DNA of 64,000 nt, from the NCBI RefSeq assembly GCF_013031355.1, contig NZ_WPZO01000001.1, forward strand, positions 248,001-312,000, given 5' to 3'. The translations under genes were made by a program, and so were the position numbers. The stretch comes from Ruegeria arenilitoris. Lineage in GTDB: Bacteria; Pseudomonadota; Alphaproteobacteria; Rhodobacterales; Rhodobacteraceae. The notes below the pieces were generated by a model. The model made no database searches. It was not told the origin of the DNA and was given only the letters and a program-made list of their open reading frames with translations. Of the stretch, positions 8,030 through 16,581 are shown piece after piece; positions within the stretch are counted from its first letter, which is position 1; each line of letters begins with the position of its first letter.

Positions 8030-8783
8030 TTTTATCTCCTGTTTATATCACGCGGTTGCGGCCGCGCGTTGGAACAGGAGATGCGCGCTTTGTCTGAGTG
8101 TTTCCTGAGCGAAATGTTAATAAAACTTAATTTTGCCACAAACAGACGGTTCTATGCCGCCGAGTCGAAGGCGGCGATCGGAGGATTTGTGCGAATCACC
8201 GTGTACGAATCGGTGGATTGTTGCCGGTTTGGGTGCCAATAGGCAAAAAGGGTTGAATTGAATCAATTTCGTTAACAAAGCAGCTGCCAAATTATTCCAT
8301 TTTTTGGCGATCTCCCATGAGTTGTGGTCATGCTTGAACATTGACGAAACTCGTAGATGCAATTGATCGCAAAAACGACAGATATCTTCTTAGGTTTGTG
8401 CTTAATGGCGGTTGATGGGGCGTGAGGCGGAAATCCAATTCTCCTTAAGGTTGAATTTCATCTTGGCGATGTTGCGCAAAAACCATTCCAAAAGATGCAA
8501 AATTAACCGTTCTTTCCAATTTTACGTTGTTTGATCGCATCGGATCGGTGACGATGAAAGAGCCCAAGCGAGGGGGAGCCGGTGGCACTAGGGGGTGCCT
8601 AAGGCTTGTCACAGTCACTGGAAACGCTGAGCGGCATGTTAACGAGGGGGTCTTGTTTAGGTTCGGCGGCGGAATAGCCAGGATGCCAATTGGCATTATT
8701 GGCCGCGTTTCCGGGATTGATGAAAAGTGGTAGTCCTGTTTTGGGTACCGGCCCGGTCGACAACGACCGGGCCGCGTTACTTT
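8030..8783. other. Long AT-rich intergenic region upstream of htrA
   Basis: About 750 bases, AT-rich at 8100-8560 compared with its surroundings, separate htrA from the nucleotidyltransferase gene. It must include the htrA promoter. I see a 6-bp stem (GCCGCC/GGCGGC, 8156-8175), a short palindrome TGCCAATTGGCA near 8685 and the hairpin listed separately. Open frames of 68-83 codons on both strands lack convincing start signals and look random. No RNA gene is recognisable, although an unannotated small RNA would fit the low GC content. Confidence 0.5.
8750..8773 (-). terminator. GC hairpin after the MobA-like gene
   Basis: GGCCCGGTCG pairs perfectly with CGACCGGGCC around an ACAA loop, 10 bases past the stop codon of the minus-strand nucleotidyltransferase gene. 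There is no T run on that side, so it is probably a terminator of the T-poor type; the position rather than the tail supports the call. Confidence 0.55.
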
Positions 8784-9383
8784 TCAGGTGGCGCGATTTG
8801 CGCGCCACGCGGCCCAATCCTCGGGCGTGTCCAGATCCAGCAGGGCATTTTGACCGGGCAAGGTGTGCAGATGTACTTTGGCGGCATTGGCGCGGACGAC
8901 GGACTGCGCGCCTTCATCGCCTGACAACCCGCTAAGATGCTCAAACAGGCTGCGATCAAACACGACAGGGTGGCCCGGTTTGCCATTGGCCGTTGCACCG
9001 CGCCAGATCAACTTGTCCGGGTGGGATCGAACCGAACTAAGCATAGCCGTAAGGTCCTCGGTGGTGATTTCTGGTAAGTCCGCCAGCAAGATCATCACAG
9101 CGGGTGCATCGCCTGATACTTGCGCGAGTGCTCCGCGCAGGCTGGCATTCATGCCTTCGCGGGCGTCCGGGATACTGACCCGCTGCAAGTCCAGTCCGTC
9201 CAATACATCATGGCGTTCGTGCGGGGCCGGGGGCAGCGCGACGATTACCGGGGCCGCACGCAGGGCGATCAGGGTCGAGCGGCGCAGCAATGGCACGCCA
9301 TCCACGATCTGCAACAGTTTGTCCTTGCCGCCCATGCGGCTGGATTGTCCGGCGGCCAGCAATAGAATGGGTATGTCCGTCAT
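8784..9383 (-). CDS. MobA-like NTP transferase (molybdenum cofactor cytidylyltransferase type)
   Basis: From the start MTDIPILLL the protein has 199 residues, the usual length for the MobA/MocA-like nucleotidyltransferase family. The nucleotide-binding loop LLLAAGQSSRMGGKDKLL sits at the N-terminus and the metal-binding acidic motif appears as LLADLPEI. Family members attach CMP or GMP to molybdopterin, often for xanthine-dehydrogenase-type enzymes. No molybdoenzyme gene lies nearby, so the acceptor is unknown. It ends the minus-strand run, 31 bases after the FAD dehydrogenase gene; an earlier ATG 20 codons upstream is less likely. Confidence 0.85.
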   Translation of the reverse strand: MTDIPILLLAAGQSSRMGGKDKLLQIVDGVPLLRRSTLIALRAAPVIVALPPAPHERHDVLDGLDLQRVSIPDAREGMNASLRGALAQVSGDAPAVMILLADLPEITTEDLTAMLSSVRSHPDKLIWRGATANGKPGHPVVFDRSLFEHLSGLSGDEGAQSVVRANAAKVHLHTLPGQNALLDLDTPEDWAAWRANRAT

Positions 9384-9414
9384 GCCGCCACCATGCCGCC
9401 GGATCCGTGCGGTG

Positions 9415-11832
9415 TCATCCCCGCATTCGCGTCCCGTCCGCATCGAACAGAGGCTCGGAGATCACCTTAGCTTTGCGCAAATGGCCGAGGATTTCGATTT
9501 CAACCTCCAAGCCGTCGGTCACCCGTTCAGCCGGCAGAAACCCGAGTGCAATCGACTTTTGGGCATAATGCGAGTACCCTCCTGACGTGCAGAATCCCAC
9601 GACTTTGCCGTCCAGCCAGATCGGCTCATACGCGTTCACGTCGGCGTCGTCGGCTACGACCTCAAAGGCCACAAGTTTGCGTGCGGTTCCTTGGGTCCGT
9701 TCCTGTTCAGCTGCGGCCCGACCGATGAAATCTGTGGGTTTCGAGAACGCAATAAACCGGTCCAGCCCCGTTTCGGCAGCGGTGTAATCGGGAGAGAATT
9801 CCCTCATCCATGAGCCAAAGAACTTGTCCAGACGCAGGCTCATCATCGCGCGCATTCCAAAGGGCACCATGCCGTGCGGTTGACCGGCCTGCCACAGTGT
9901 CCACCAGAGCTGCCTCTGCGCCATCGGATCGCAATAAATCTCGTACCCCAGATCGCCGGTATAGCTGACACGCTGTACGATGCAGTCGGTCATGCCAACC
10001 GTTATGCACCGCACGTCGAGGAACCGCAGGTCCGAGATGTTGTCGCGGGTACAGGCGGACAGCACGTCAGAGGCCTTCGGACCGGCGATCTGAAACCCGT
10101 TCAGCCGATCGCTGATGTTTTCGATGGTCACGCCGTCTTGTTGGTGTTGCAGGAACCAACGCATATGGAACGCCTGCGCACCATAGGAGGCCGTTAGTTG
10201 GAATTCAGTCTCACTCAGGCAGGAGACAGTGAAATCTCCGATCAGCTTGCCCTTGGGGGACAGCATCGGTGTCAGGGAGACCCGACCAGGTTGCGGAATC
10301 CGCCCCGCCATGATCCGGTCCAGCCAGGCGCGAGCTGCAGGGCCGGAGATGCGATATTTGCCGAAATTGTGAACCTCGTTGATGCCGACACCATTGCGGA
10401 CCGCGCGCACTTCACGCCCCGTTGCGTCGAACGCGTCCGAGCGACGGAATGAGGGTGTTTCGTATCCGGGTTCGTCGTCCTGCGCGAAATAGTTCGGCAC
10501 TTCCAGCCCGTATTGCTGACCCCAGACCGCGCCCAGATCGCTGAAGATGTCGTACATCGGGGTCGTGCGGTTCGGGCGGGCAGCGGGCAGTTCCTCGTTC
10601 GGATAGGCGACGCTGAACCGTTTCTGATAGTTCTCGATTACTTTCGGCCGGGTGTAGCCGGGGCTGATCCAGTCGCCGAACCGGGCAACGTCCATGGCGA
10701 ACACATCGCGTTCGGGTTCGCCCTCGATCATCCATTGCGCCAGCGTTAAGCCCACACCACCGCCTTGGCTAAACCCGGCCATCACACCACAGGCCGACCA
10801 GTAGTTGCGTATCCCCGGTACCGGCCCGACCAACGGGTTGCCGTCAGGTGCAAAAGTGAACGGCCCGTGGATCACCGATTTCACCCCGGCCTCGGCCAGA
10901 ACGGGGAAGCGTTTATAGGCGAACTCGATGCTGTCAGTGATCTTGTCGTAGTCGTCCGGCAGCAGCTCGTGTCCGAACTCCCACGGAGTACCGTCCACCG
11001 CCCAAGGCTTACAGGGCTGTTCATAGAACCCAATGCACAGACCGCGCCCTTCCTGCCGCAGATAGCTTTCTCCGGCGGGGTCCATTACATGTGGGTGCTC
11101 GCCACCGGCGTCGATGATCGCCTCAATCTGGGGGATCGAGTCCGTGACCAGATATTGATGCTCCATCGGGTGCAGCGGGAAATAGACGCCCGCCATGGCA
11201 CCGACCTCACGTGCCCAGAGACCCCCCGCGTTGACCACATGTTCGGCATGAACGGTGCCCTTGTCAGTGACCACGTCCCAAGTGCCATCGGGGCGCTGGT
11301 TTGTTTCGCGCACCATGCAATGGGTTTCGATGGTTGCGCCGCCCATCCGCGCCGCTTTGGCATAGGCGTGGGTGGTGCCCGATGGGTCAAGATGTCCGTC
11401 TAGCGGATCGTAAAGCGCGCCGATGATGCCGTCAGTATTAGTAATCGGGGCGATCTTCTTAATCTCTTCCGGTCCGACGATCTCGGTTTCCAGCCCCATG
11501 AACCGGTGCTTGGCACGTTCGGCCAACAGCATGTCGAACCGGTCCTGATTGTCGGCCAGAGTTACCCCACCTACATGGTGCAGGCCGCAGGACATGCCGG
11601 TGATCTCTTCCAGTTCTTTATACAGGCGGATGGTATAGCCCTGCAGCGCAGCCATGTTGGTGTCGCCGTTCAGAGTGTGGAACCCTCCGGCTGCGTGCCA
11701 CGTGGACCCGCTGGTCAGTTCCGACCGTTCCAGCAGCATGACGTCGGACCAACCCAGCTTGGTCAGGTGGTAGAGCACCGAACACCCGACAACGCCGCCC
11801 CCGATGACGGCTACCTGAGTTGTGGTCTTCAT
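9415..11832 (-). CDS. FAD-dependent dehydrogenase with GcvT domain (dimethylglycine/sarcosine dehydrogenase family)
   Basis: An 805-residue fusion of an N-terminal DAO-type FAD domain and a C-terminal aminomethyltransferase (GcvT) fold. The dinucleotide motif VIGGGVVGCS is near residue 9, and SGSTWHAAGGFH matches the site where dimethylglycine and sarcosine dehydrogenases carry covalently bound FAD on histidine. A linker domain and the GcvT half (from about 420) follow, with YTGDLGYEIY typical of the folate-binding part. Such enzymes demethylate N-methylglycines and pass the one-carbon unit to tetrahydrofolate. ATG 11832 is preceded by GGAGACAGG, which makes it better than the ATG 15 bases upstream. 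The exact amine substrate is not evident. Confidence 0.88.
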   Translation of the reverse strand: MKTTTQVAVIGGGVVGCSVLYHLTKLGWSDVMLLERSELTSGSTWHAAGGFHTLNGDTNMAALQGYTIRLYKELEEITGMSCGLHHVGGVTLADNQDRFDMLLAERAKHRFMGLETEIVGPEEIKKIAPITNTDGIIGALYDPLDGHLDPSGTTHAYAKAARMGGATIETHCMVRETNQRPDGTWDVVTDKGTVHAEHVVNAGGLWAREVGAMAGVYFPLHPMEHQYLVTDSIPQIEAIIDAGGEHPHVMDPAGESYLRQEGRGLCIGFYEQPCKPWAVDGTPWEFGHELLPDDYDKITDSIEFAYKRFPVLAEAGVKSVIHGPFTFAPDGNPLVGPVPGIRNYWSACGVMAGFSQGGGVGLTLAQWMIEGEPERDVFAMDVARFGDWISPGYTRPKVIENYQKRFSVAYPNEELPAARPNRTTPMYDIFSDLGAVWGQQYGLEVPNYFAQDDEPGYETPSFRRSDAFDATGREVRAVRNGVGINEVHNFGKYRISGPAARAWLDRIMAGRIPQPGRVSLTPMLSPKGKLIGDFTVSCLSETEFQLTASYGAQAFHMRWFLQHQQDGVTIENISDRLNGFQIAGPKASDVLSACTRDNISDLRFLDVRCITVGMTDCIVQRVSYTGDLGYEIYCDPMAQRQLWWTLWQAGQPHGMVPFGMRAMMSLRLDKFFGSWMREFSPDYTAAETGLDRFIAFSKPTDFIGRAAAEQERTQGTARKLVAFEVVADDADVNAYEPIWLDGKVVGFCTSGGYSHYAQKSIALGFLPAERVTDGLEVEIEILGHLRKAKVISEPLFDADGTRMRG

Positions 11833-11924
11833 GTTCCTGTCTCCCATACATTTTGACCAAAGACTGCAGGCGCGCGGCAGGGCGGGCTGTTCCGTTCACG
11901 ACATCGCTTGTCGCTGAACAAGGT

Positions 11925-13232
11925 TCAGAGCGGGCGGATTTTCAGCTCGGTAATCCGGTTGCCTTCGCGTGCAGTGACTTCGAAACGAAACCCGTGGAAC
12001 GAGAACACCTGACCGGTCACCGGGATCATCTGCGCCTCGTGAATAACCAATCCGGCGATTGTGTTGGCTTCTTCATCGGGCAGCGACCAGTCCATCGCCC
12101 GGTTGGCGTCGCGGATCGTCATCGCGCCTTCAACAAGGAATTGGCCGTCCTCGGTGCGGGTTACGGGGACGTCTTCTTCGATGTCGAACTCGTCGGCGAT
12201 TTCGCCCACGATTTCCTCGAGGATGTCCTCCAGCGTGATCAAGCCACGCAGCGAGCCATATTCATCCACCACCAGCGCAAAGTGGCTGTGCATCCGTAGG
12301 AACTCTCGCATCTGATCGTCCAGCGTGGTGGTTTCGGGCACGAAATAAGGGTCGTTTGCCACCTTCGAGATGTCGAAGGATTTCAGCCGGTCGCTGTCTT
12401 CCTCGCTGGCGCCCGCATGTGCGTACATCGCGCGGAACAGGTCCTTGGCGTGCACCACGCCCACGATGTTCTCCTGCTCATCCCGGAACACGGGCAGGCG
12501 AGTGTGCGGGCTTTTCAGACATTGCTGCAGAATGGCCTCGGGAGCGTCGTCGGCATCGATCATCTCGATATTCGAGCGGTGCAGCATGATTTCTTCGACC
12601 GTGCGGTCACCCAGATCAAGGGCGCCCAGAATACGGTCGCGGTCTTCCTTTTCGACCACACCTTCCGAGTGGCCCAGATGCAGCGCTCCGGCGATCTCCT
12701 CGCGTACGGCAAGGATGTTGCTATCGGGGTCGATCTGCACGCCGAACAGCCGCAGCACGCCGCGTACCAGCAAGCGAACCGCCGCAACCATGGGTGAGAA
12801 AACCTTCACCACAACGCTGATTATCGGCGCCACAAGGGCGGCTGCTTTTTCCGCGTTGGTGATGGCGTAGGTTTTGGGCAGGACCTCGGCAAAGATCAGA
12901 ACCAGCAGCGTCATCACCAGCGTTGCCAGCGCCACGCCGCTTTCGCCGAACAGCCGCGTGAACAGCGCGGTCGCCAGCGAGGCCGCAAGGATGTTCACAA
13001 GGTTGTTGCCCAGCAGGACCGAACCGATCAGCCGTTCGTTGTCATCGGTGATATCCAGCGCCTTTTGCGCCCCGCGCGAACCCTTGTCGGCCTGCGCCCG
13101 CAACTTACCGCGCGACGAGGCGGTCAATGCCGTTTCAGAACCCGAGAAAAAGCCCGACAGGACAAGCAAAAGCAGAATGGCGCCTGTGGTAAACCAGAAT
13201 GCGCCGTCGATCAGAGAAGAAGAGGGTTCCAT
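11925..13232 (-). CDS. CNNM/HlyC-CorC family membrane protein
   Basis: A 435-residue protein with a DUF21 transmembrane domain (about residues 10-200, containing FFSGSETALTASSRGKL), a pair of CBS domains (about 215-345) and a C-terminal CorC_HlyC transporter-associated domain (about 350-435, TIAGLVIHEAQ). This is the architecture of CNNM-type magnesium or cobalt transport and tolerance proteins in the inner membrane. The hemolysin name often given is historical. It lies 63 bases after xerD on the same strand, an arrangement seen in other Rhodobacterales as far as I recall. Confidence 0.92.
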   Translation of the reverse strand: MEPSSSLIDGAFWFTTGAILLLLVLSGFFSGSETALTASSRGKLRAQADKGSRGAQKALDITDDNERLIGSVLLGNNLVNILAASLATALFTRLFGESGVALATLVMTLLVLIFAEVLPKTYAITNAEKAAALVAPIISVVVKVFSPMVAAVRLLVRGVLRLFGVQIDPDSNILAVREEIAGALHLGHSEGVVEKEDRDRILGALDLGDRTVEEIMLHRSNIEMIDADDAPEAILQQCLKSPHTRLPVFRDEQENIVGVVHAKDLFRAMYAHAGASEEDSDRLKSFDISKVANDPYFVPETTTLDDQMREFLRMHSHFALVVDEYGSLRGLITLEDILEEIVGEIADEFDIEEDVPVTRTEDGQFLVEGAMTIRDANRAMDWSLPDEEANTIAGLVIHEAQMIPVTGQVFSFHGFRFEVTAREGNRITELKIRPL

Positions 13233-13295
13233 CGGTCCTTGGTTATTGGTGTTGCTGCATCCGTTATGGGGGCGCGTCCCCTGCGGATCAAGGGG

Positions 13296-14249
13296 TTAGC
13301 CCTTGTCTTCGGGGTCTTTGGCCAGCGGGTGGTGCTCCAGCACCAGTTCGGCCAGACGTTCGTCCAGAACATGAGTGTAGATTTCGGTGGTCGCCACATC
13401 GGCATGGCCCAGCAGCGTTTGGATCGACCGCAGGTCAGCTCCGTTGGCTAGCAGGTGCGTGGCGAAAGCATGGCGCAGCGTGTGCGGCGTGACCTTTTCC
13501 GGGGAAACGCCGCCCTGAACCGCCAGTTCCTTGACCAGCAGAAAAAACATGTGGCGCGTCAGGTGCCCGGATTTCCCACGAGACGGAAACAGGAACCTGG
13601 ATCGCTGGCCACCATCGGCGACCACTTGATCCTCGGCCTCGTCCCGGACGATCAGCCACGCGGCCAGCGCCTCTCGGGCGGGGGGCGAGAGCGGCACCAT
13701 GCGTTCCTTGCCGCCCTTACCCAGAACCAGAAGCATTCGGGGATCGCCGCGCGCGGATGAAACCGGCAGCGAGACCAGCTCGGTTACCCGCATACCGGTG
13801 GCGTAGAGCACCTCCATCAGGCAGGTGTTGCGCACCCGGTCGCCCTTGGTGCGTCCGGTCTGACGAGCGGCCTGCAGCAGCCGGTCGACCTCGGGCACGT
13901 CCAGAGTTTTGGGCAGGCGCTTCTGCCGTCCGGGGCCTTTGATCTGAATGGCAGGGTTGGTGTCGCGCCAGCCCTCTTCGAAGGCGAAACGATAGATTTG
14001 CTTGATCGCTGAAAGACGCCGCGCACGGGTGGATTGCGCCAGCCCCTGCGCGTCACAGTCGATCAGATAGTCTTCGATCCGATCACGCTCAGCCTCGGCG
14101 AACCCGATTTTTTGGCGTTCCAACCAGGCGGCAAAATCCTTCAGGTCACGCCCATAGGCCAGCAGAGTGTTGTTGGCCGCCCCAAGCTCGGCGGCTTGCG
14201 CCTGCAGGAAGGTGGAGATCCACAGATCCGAGGTTGCCGGGGCCACCAT
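13296..14249 (-). CDS. xerD: Tyrosine recombinase XerD
   Basis: A 317-residue site-specific recombinase which with XerC resolves chromosome dimers at dif. It has an N-terminal SAM-like core-binding domain (TFLQAQAAELGAANNTLLAYGRDL) and a C-terminal catalytic domain with all active residues: Arg in TGMRVTEL, Lys in GKGGKERMVP, His-x-x-Arg in HTLRHAFATHLL, His in LLGHADVATTEIYTHV and the tyrosine nucleophile in the same motif. The length fits a housekeeping Xer rather than an element integrase, and no attachment site or mobile genes lie nearby. It follows the 507-residue protein gene after 2 bases. Confidence 0.95.
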   Translation of the reverse strand: MVAPATSDLWISTFLQAQAAELGAANNTLLAYGRDLKDFAAWLERQKIGFAEAERDRIEDYLIDCDAQGLAQSTRARRLSAIKQIYRFAFEEGWRDTNPAIQIKGPGRQKRLPKTLDVPEVDRLLQAARQTGRTKGDRVRNTCLMEVLYATGMRVTELVSLPVSSARGDPRMLLVLGKGGKERMVPLSPPAREALAAWLIVRDEAEDQVVADGGQRSRFLFPSRGKSGHLTRHMFFLLVKELAVQGGVSPEKVTPHTLRHAFATHLLANGADLRSIQTLLGHADVATTEIYTHVLDERLAELVLEHHPLAKDPEDKG

Positions 14250-14251
14250 GG

Positions 14252-15775
14252 TCAGGTGTCCTGCAAGATCAGAAGGTTCAAGGCGGCGCGACGGGCGGTG
14301 TCCTCAAGGCCTACACGACGCAGGGTTGCAACGGCAGCAGTCAGATCGACAAGGTTACCACGCGCGCCGTGTGCAAACAGTTCCATTGTTTCCAGAATAG
14401 CCTCGCCCAGCTGACCGTTAGTCAGCATCGCATCAATGTCTGAAGGCACAGGCGCAGCCCAGGCAAATCCTTCAGCCACCGCATCAGCCCAAGGTGACGG
14501 GCTTCGCGTCCGCCCCGGATCGCCCTGCGCGAGTGCGGCCAGGAACTGAGTCTCTACCGAGTCATCGGGTGGCGACAGAGCGGCGGTTTCATAAAGTTCG
14601 GATAACAGCAGAATCCGCCACCGCAGGTTTTCGGCGGCCGTATCGGGCAGGGTCATCTGCGATAGTCGATCGGCGAACAGTTCCGCAAAAGGAACCTCCA
14701 GACCGACGCTGCGCATTTGTTCCCAGACTTTGGGCAACGCTTTGGCAACTGCGCCGGGTTTGCCGCTTTCCAGTGCGCTTTCGAACTTTTGCACCGCTGC
14801 GACCCGGTCCCAAACCGCGCCAGAGGCTGCGGGAGAGCGTTCGGTATACAGGCCGAGCAATTGGTTGGGGGTCAGCGCGCCGATCCGCGTCAGGCGCTCG
14901 GCTGCCTCGATCTGTGCTTTCCATCCGGCGACGTCTCGCAGGTCAGCATTTGCGAATGCGCGCGGCAGCGGGGTCGAGGGCAACCGTTCACCAATGGCTT
15001 CGAACAGGCGAAAGCTCAGCGGGTCGGGGTTGTCGGGCTGCGGCAGATACTCGGCTTCTTCGTAAAGCTCGGGGCTGAGGAACCGGTCCAGCACATCCAG
15101 ATCCTCGGGCGGCAGAACCTGCAGCGCATGGGCGGCCTCAAGCGTCAGCGCAGCCGAGCTCCAGTCTCCCCGACGGGCCTTGCAGAAGATTTGCGCGGCA
15201 TAATCCAGAGACAGATGTGGATGTGCGATTAGCGAGGTACAGCTGCGATCCTCGTCTCCGGTCAGAAGCGTCGCATCGAACCAGCGCTGAAACCGCTCGC
15301 GGCTATCGGTGGGGCCGGCCAGCTGCACCAGCGATTGCACCGGGTCGGCAGCCCCCAGTTGCATCAGACGGTCGAGCCGTGCCAGCAGTAATGTTTCTTG
15401 CGCATTCGGTCCGGCAGGAGCGCGGGCTTCGGTCAGCAGAAGGGTGAACAACAGGCGCTGCATCGCCGGGTTGTACTTGACCGGCACGCGGGCGATCAGT
15501 TGCGCCAGACGGTCGGGGTCGCTGTTCTGCCACAGGTCCACTGGCAGCCCGGTCACAGTGGATGACACCAACCCCAGCGGCGGCGACAGCGCTTCAAGCG
15601 GTGTGACCTCGACATCCGGCTGAACACCGGTCTGCGTCACGGGCGGTTCCAGCAACACAGTCCCCGGCAGGTTCTCTGGCGGGTCGCTTAGCCATTCTAT
15701 GACGGAAAGAGGTTCCTGCTGTGCCTGCGCCGAACCGGCCAGAAACAGCGCAACCACTGCGGCCTTATTCGACAT
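14252..15775 (-). CDS. Exported helical protein of unknown function
   Basis: A 507-residue protein with a signal peptide (MSNKAAVVALFLAGSAQAQQ, cleavage after AQA). The mature part is rich in Ala, Leu and Glu and looks all-helical, possibly repeat-like (for example LARLDRLMQLGAADPVQ and AAVATLRRVGLEDTARRAAL), but I do not recognise a named domain. Two cysteines close together (DRSCTSLIAH and AQIFCKARRG) may form a disulfide. Its start overlaps the stop of an upstream 49-codon membrane-protein gene by 11 bases, and xerD follows 2 bases after its stop. The three are probably one transcript. Confidence 0.85.
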   Translation of the reverse strand: MSNKAAVVALFLAGSAQAQQEPLSVIEWLSDPPENLPGTVLLEPPVTQTGVQPDVEVTPLEALSPPLGLVSSTVTGLPVDLWQNSDPDRLAQLIARVPVKYNPAMQRLLFTLLLTEARAPAGPNAQETLLLARLDRLMQLGAADPVQSLVQLAGPTDSRERFQRWFDATLLTGDEDRSCTSLIAHPHLSLDYAAQIFCKARRGDWSSAALTLEAAHALQVLPPEDLDVLDRFLSPELYEEAEYLPQPDNPDPLSFRLFEAIGERLPSTPLPRAFANADLRDVAGWKAQIEAAERLTRIGALTPNQLLGLYTERSPAASGAVWDRVAAVQKFESALESGKPGAVAKALPKVWEQMRSVGLEVPFAELFADRLSQMTLPDTAAENLRWRILLLSELYETAALSPPDDSVETQFLAALAQGDPGRTRSPSPWADAVAEGFAWAAPVPSDIDAMLTNGQLGEAILETMELFAHGARGNLVDLTAAVATLRRVGLEDTARRAALNLLILQDT

Positions 15776-15914
15776 TCAGGATTACCGGCTCTCGTATCTC
15801 TTCTTGCGGCGCCGAAAAGTCGACGCCGAAGAACGGGCCCAGATAGGCGTATGCCACCAGCCCGATGAAACCCAGGCAAATCAGATATAACAGGAACTTG
15901 ATCAGACGGCCCAT
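15765..15914 (-). CDS. Small single-span membrane protein (49 residues)
   Basis: The protein begins MGRLIKFLLYLICLGFIGLV and continues with AYAYLGPFFGVDF, giving a basic N-terminus, one hydrophobic helix (about residues 5-26) and a short acidic tail (SAPQEEIREP). This predicts an inner-membrane anchor with its C-terminus outside. Its stop codon lies inside the next gene in a second frame (11-base overlap, ATGTCGAATAA), typical of translational coupling. It is too short for routine gene finders. It is the first gene of the run leading to xerD and is divergent from aroK, 79 bases away. Confidence 0.75.
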   Translation of the reverse strand: MGRLIKFLLYLICLGFIGLVAYAYLGPFFGVDFSAPQEEIREPVILNVE

Positions 15915-15993
15915 TGCTCAACGCTGCCCCAATTTTCTCTTTTGTCGTAGTTATAGCTAGCATTTTTCCTAAGATCACGTCATTCACGGTGAA

Positions 15994-16581
15994 ATGAGCG
16001 AAATTAAGCATAACACCTCCAACTCGGACCCGAATGCGGGCTTTGCACTGCACAAAACAGTGGTTCTTGTTGGTATGATGGGCGCAGGCAAGACGGCTGT
16101 GGGCCGTGCGCTGGCCGCGCGGCTGGGTGTTCCCTTCCTCGACAGCGATGCCGAGATCGAATCGGCTGCCAACATGACCATCCCCGAGATATTCGCCCGC
16201 GACGGAGAGCCGTTTTTCCGCACCAAGGAAAGTCAGGTCATCGGGCGCCTGCTGGATGAGGAAAAAGGCATCTTGTCCACCGGTGGCGGTGCCTTTTTGG
16301 CCGAACAGAACCGCACGATGATTACCGAGCGCGGTGTGTCGGTCTGGTTGCGGGCCGATCTTGACGTTCTGTGGAACCGGGTCAAACACAAGGACACGCG
16401 CCCATTGCTGCGTACGGCTGACCCATATGCGACCTTGCGCGCCTTGTACGAGGACCGTGTGCCGGTTTATGCGCAGGCCGACCTGATCGCTGAATCGGAC
16501 GGCGAAACCTCGATCGAGAATATGGTGAACCGGGTGTTGGATGCCCTGGCAACACGCCCCGATGTTTTGGAACGGAAATAA
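15994..16581 (+). CDS. aroK: Shikimate kinase
   Basis: Catalyses ATP-dependent 3-phosphorylation of shikimate in the chorismate pathway. The 195-residue protein has the P-loop GMMGAGKTAVGRALA, the shikimate-binding LDSDAEIE segment, the GGGAFL motif and the lid arginines (RPLL). A stretch of about 20 residues before the kinase fold is an alphaproteobacterial feature. It overlaps aroB by one base (TAATG), and the two form an operon divergent from the 49-residue membrane-protein gene. Confidence 0.97.
   Translation: MSEIKHNTSNSDPNAGFALHKTVVLVGMMGAGKTAVGRALAARLGVPFLDSDAEIESAANMTIPEIFARDGEPFFRTKESQVIGRLLDEEKGILSTGGGAFLAEQNRTMITERGVSVWLRADLDVLWNRVKHKDTRPLLRTADPYATLRALYEDRVPVYAQADLIAESDGETSIENMVNRVLDALATRPDVLERK

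Noticed and set aside
6578-8242. A 554-codon open frame on the plus strand opposite htrA
   Set aside because: It is the antisense of a protease with an intact catalytic triad and two PDZ domains; long antisense frames are common in GC-rich DNA.
13296-14249. Reading XerD as an integrase of a mobile element
   Set aside because: Size and motif set are those of housekeeping Xer proteins and there are no element ends or cargo nearby.
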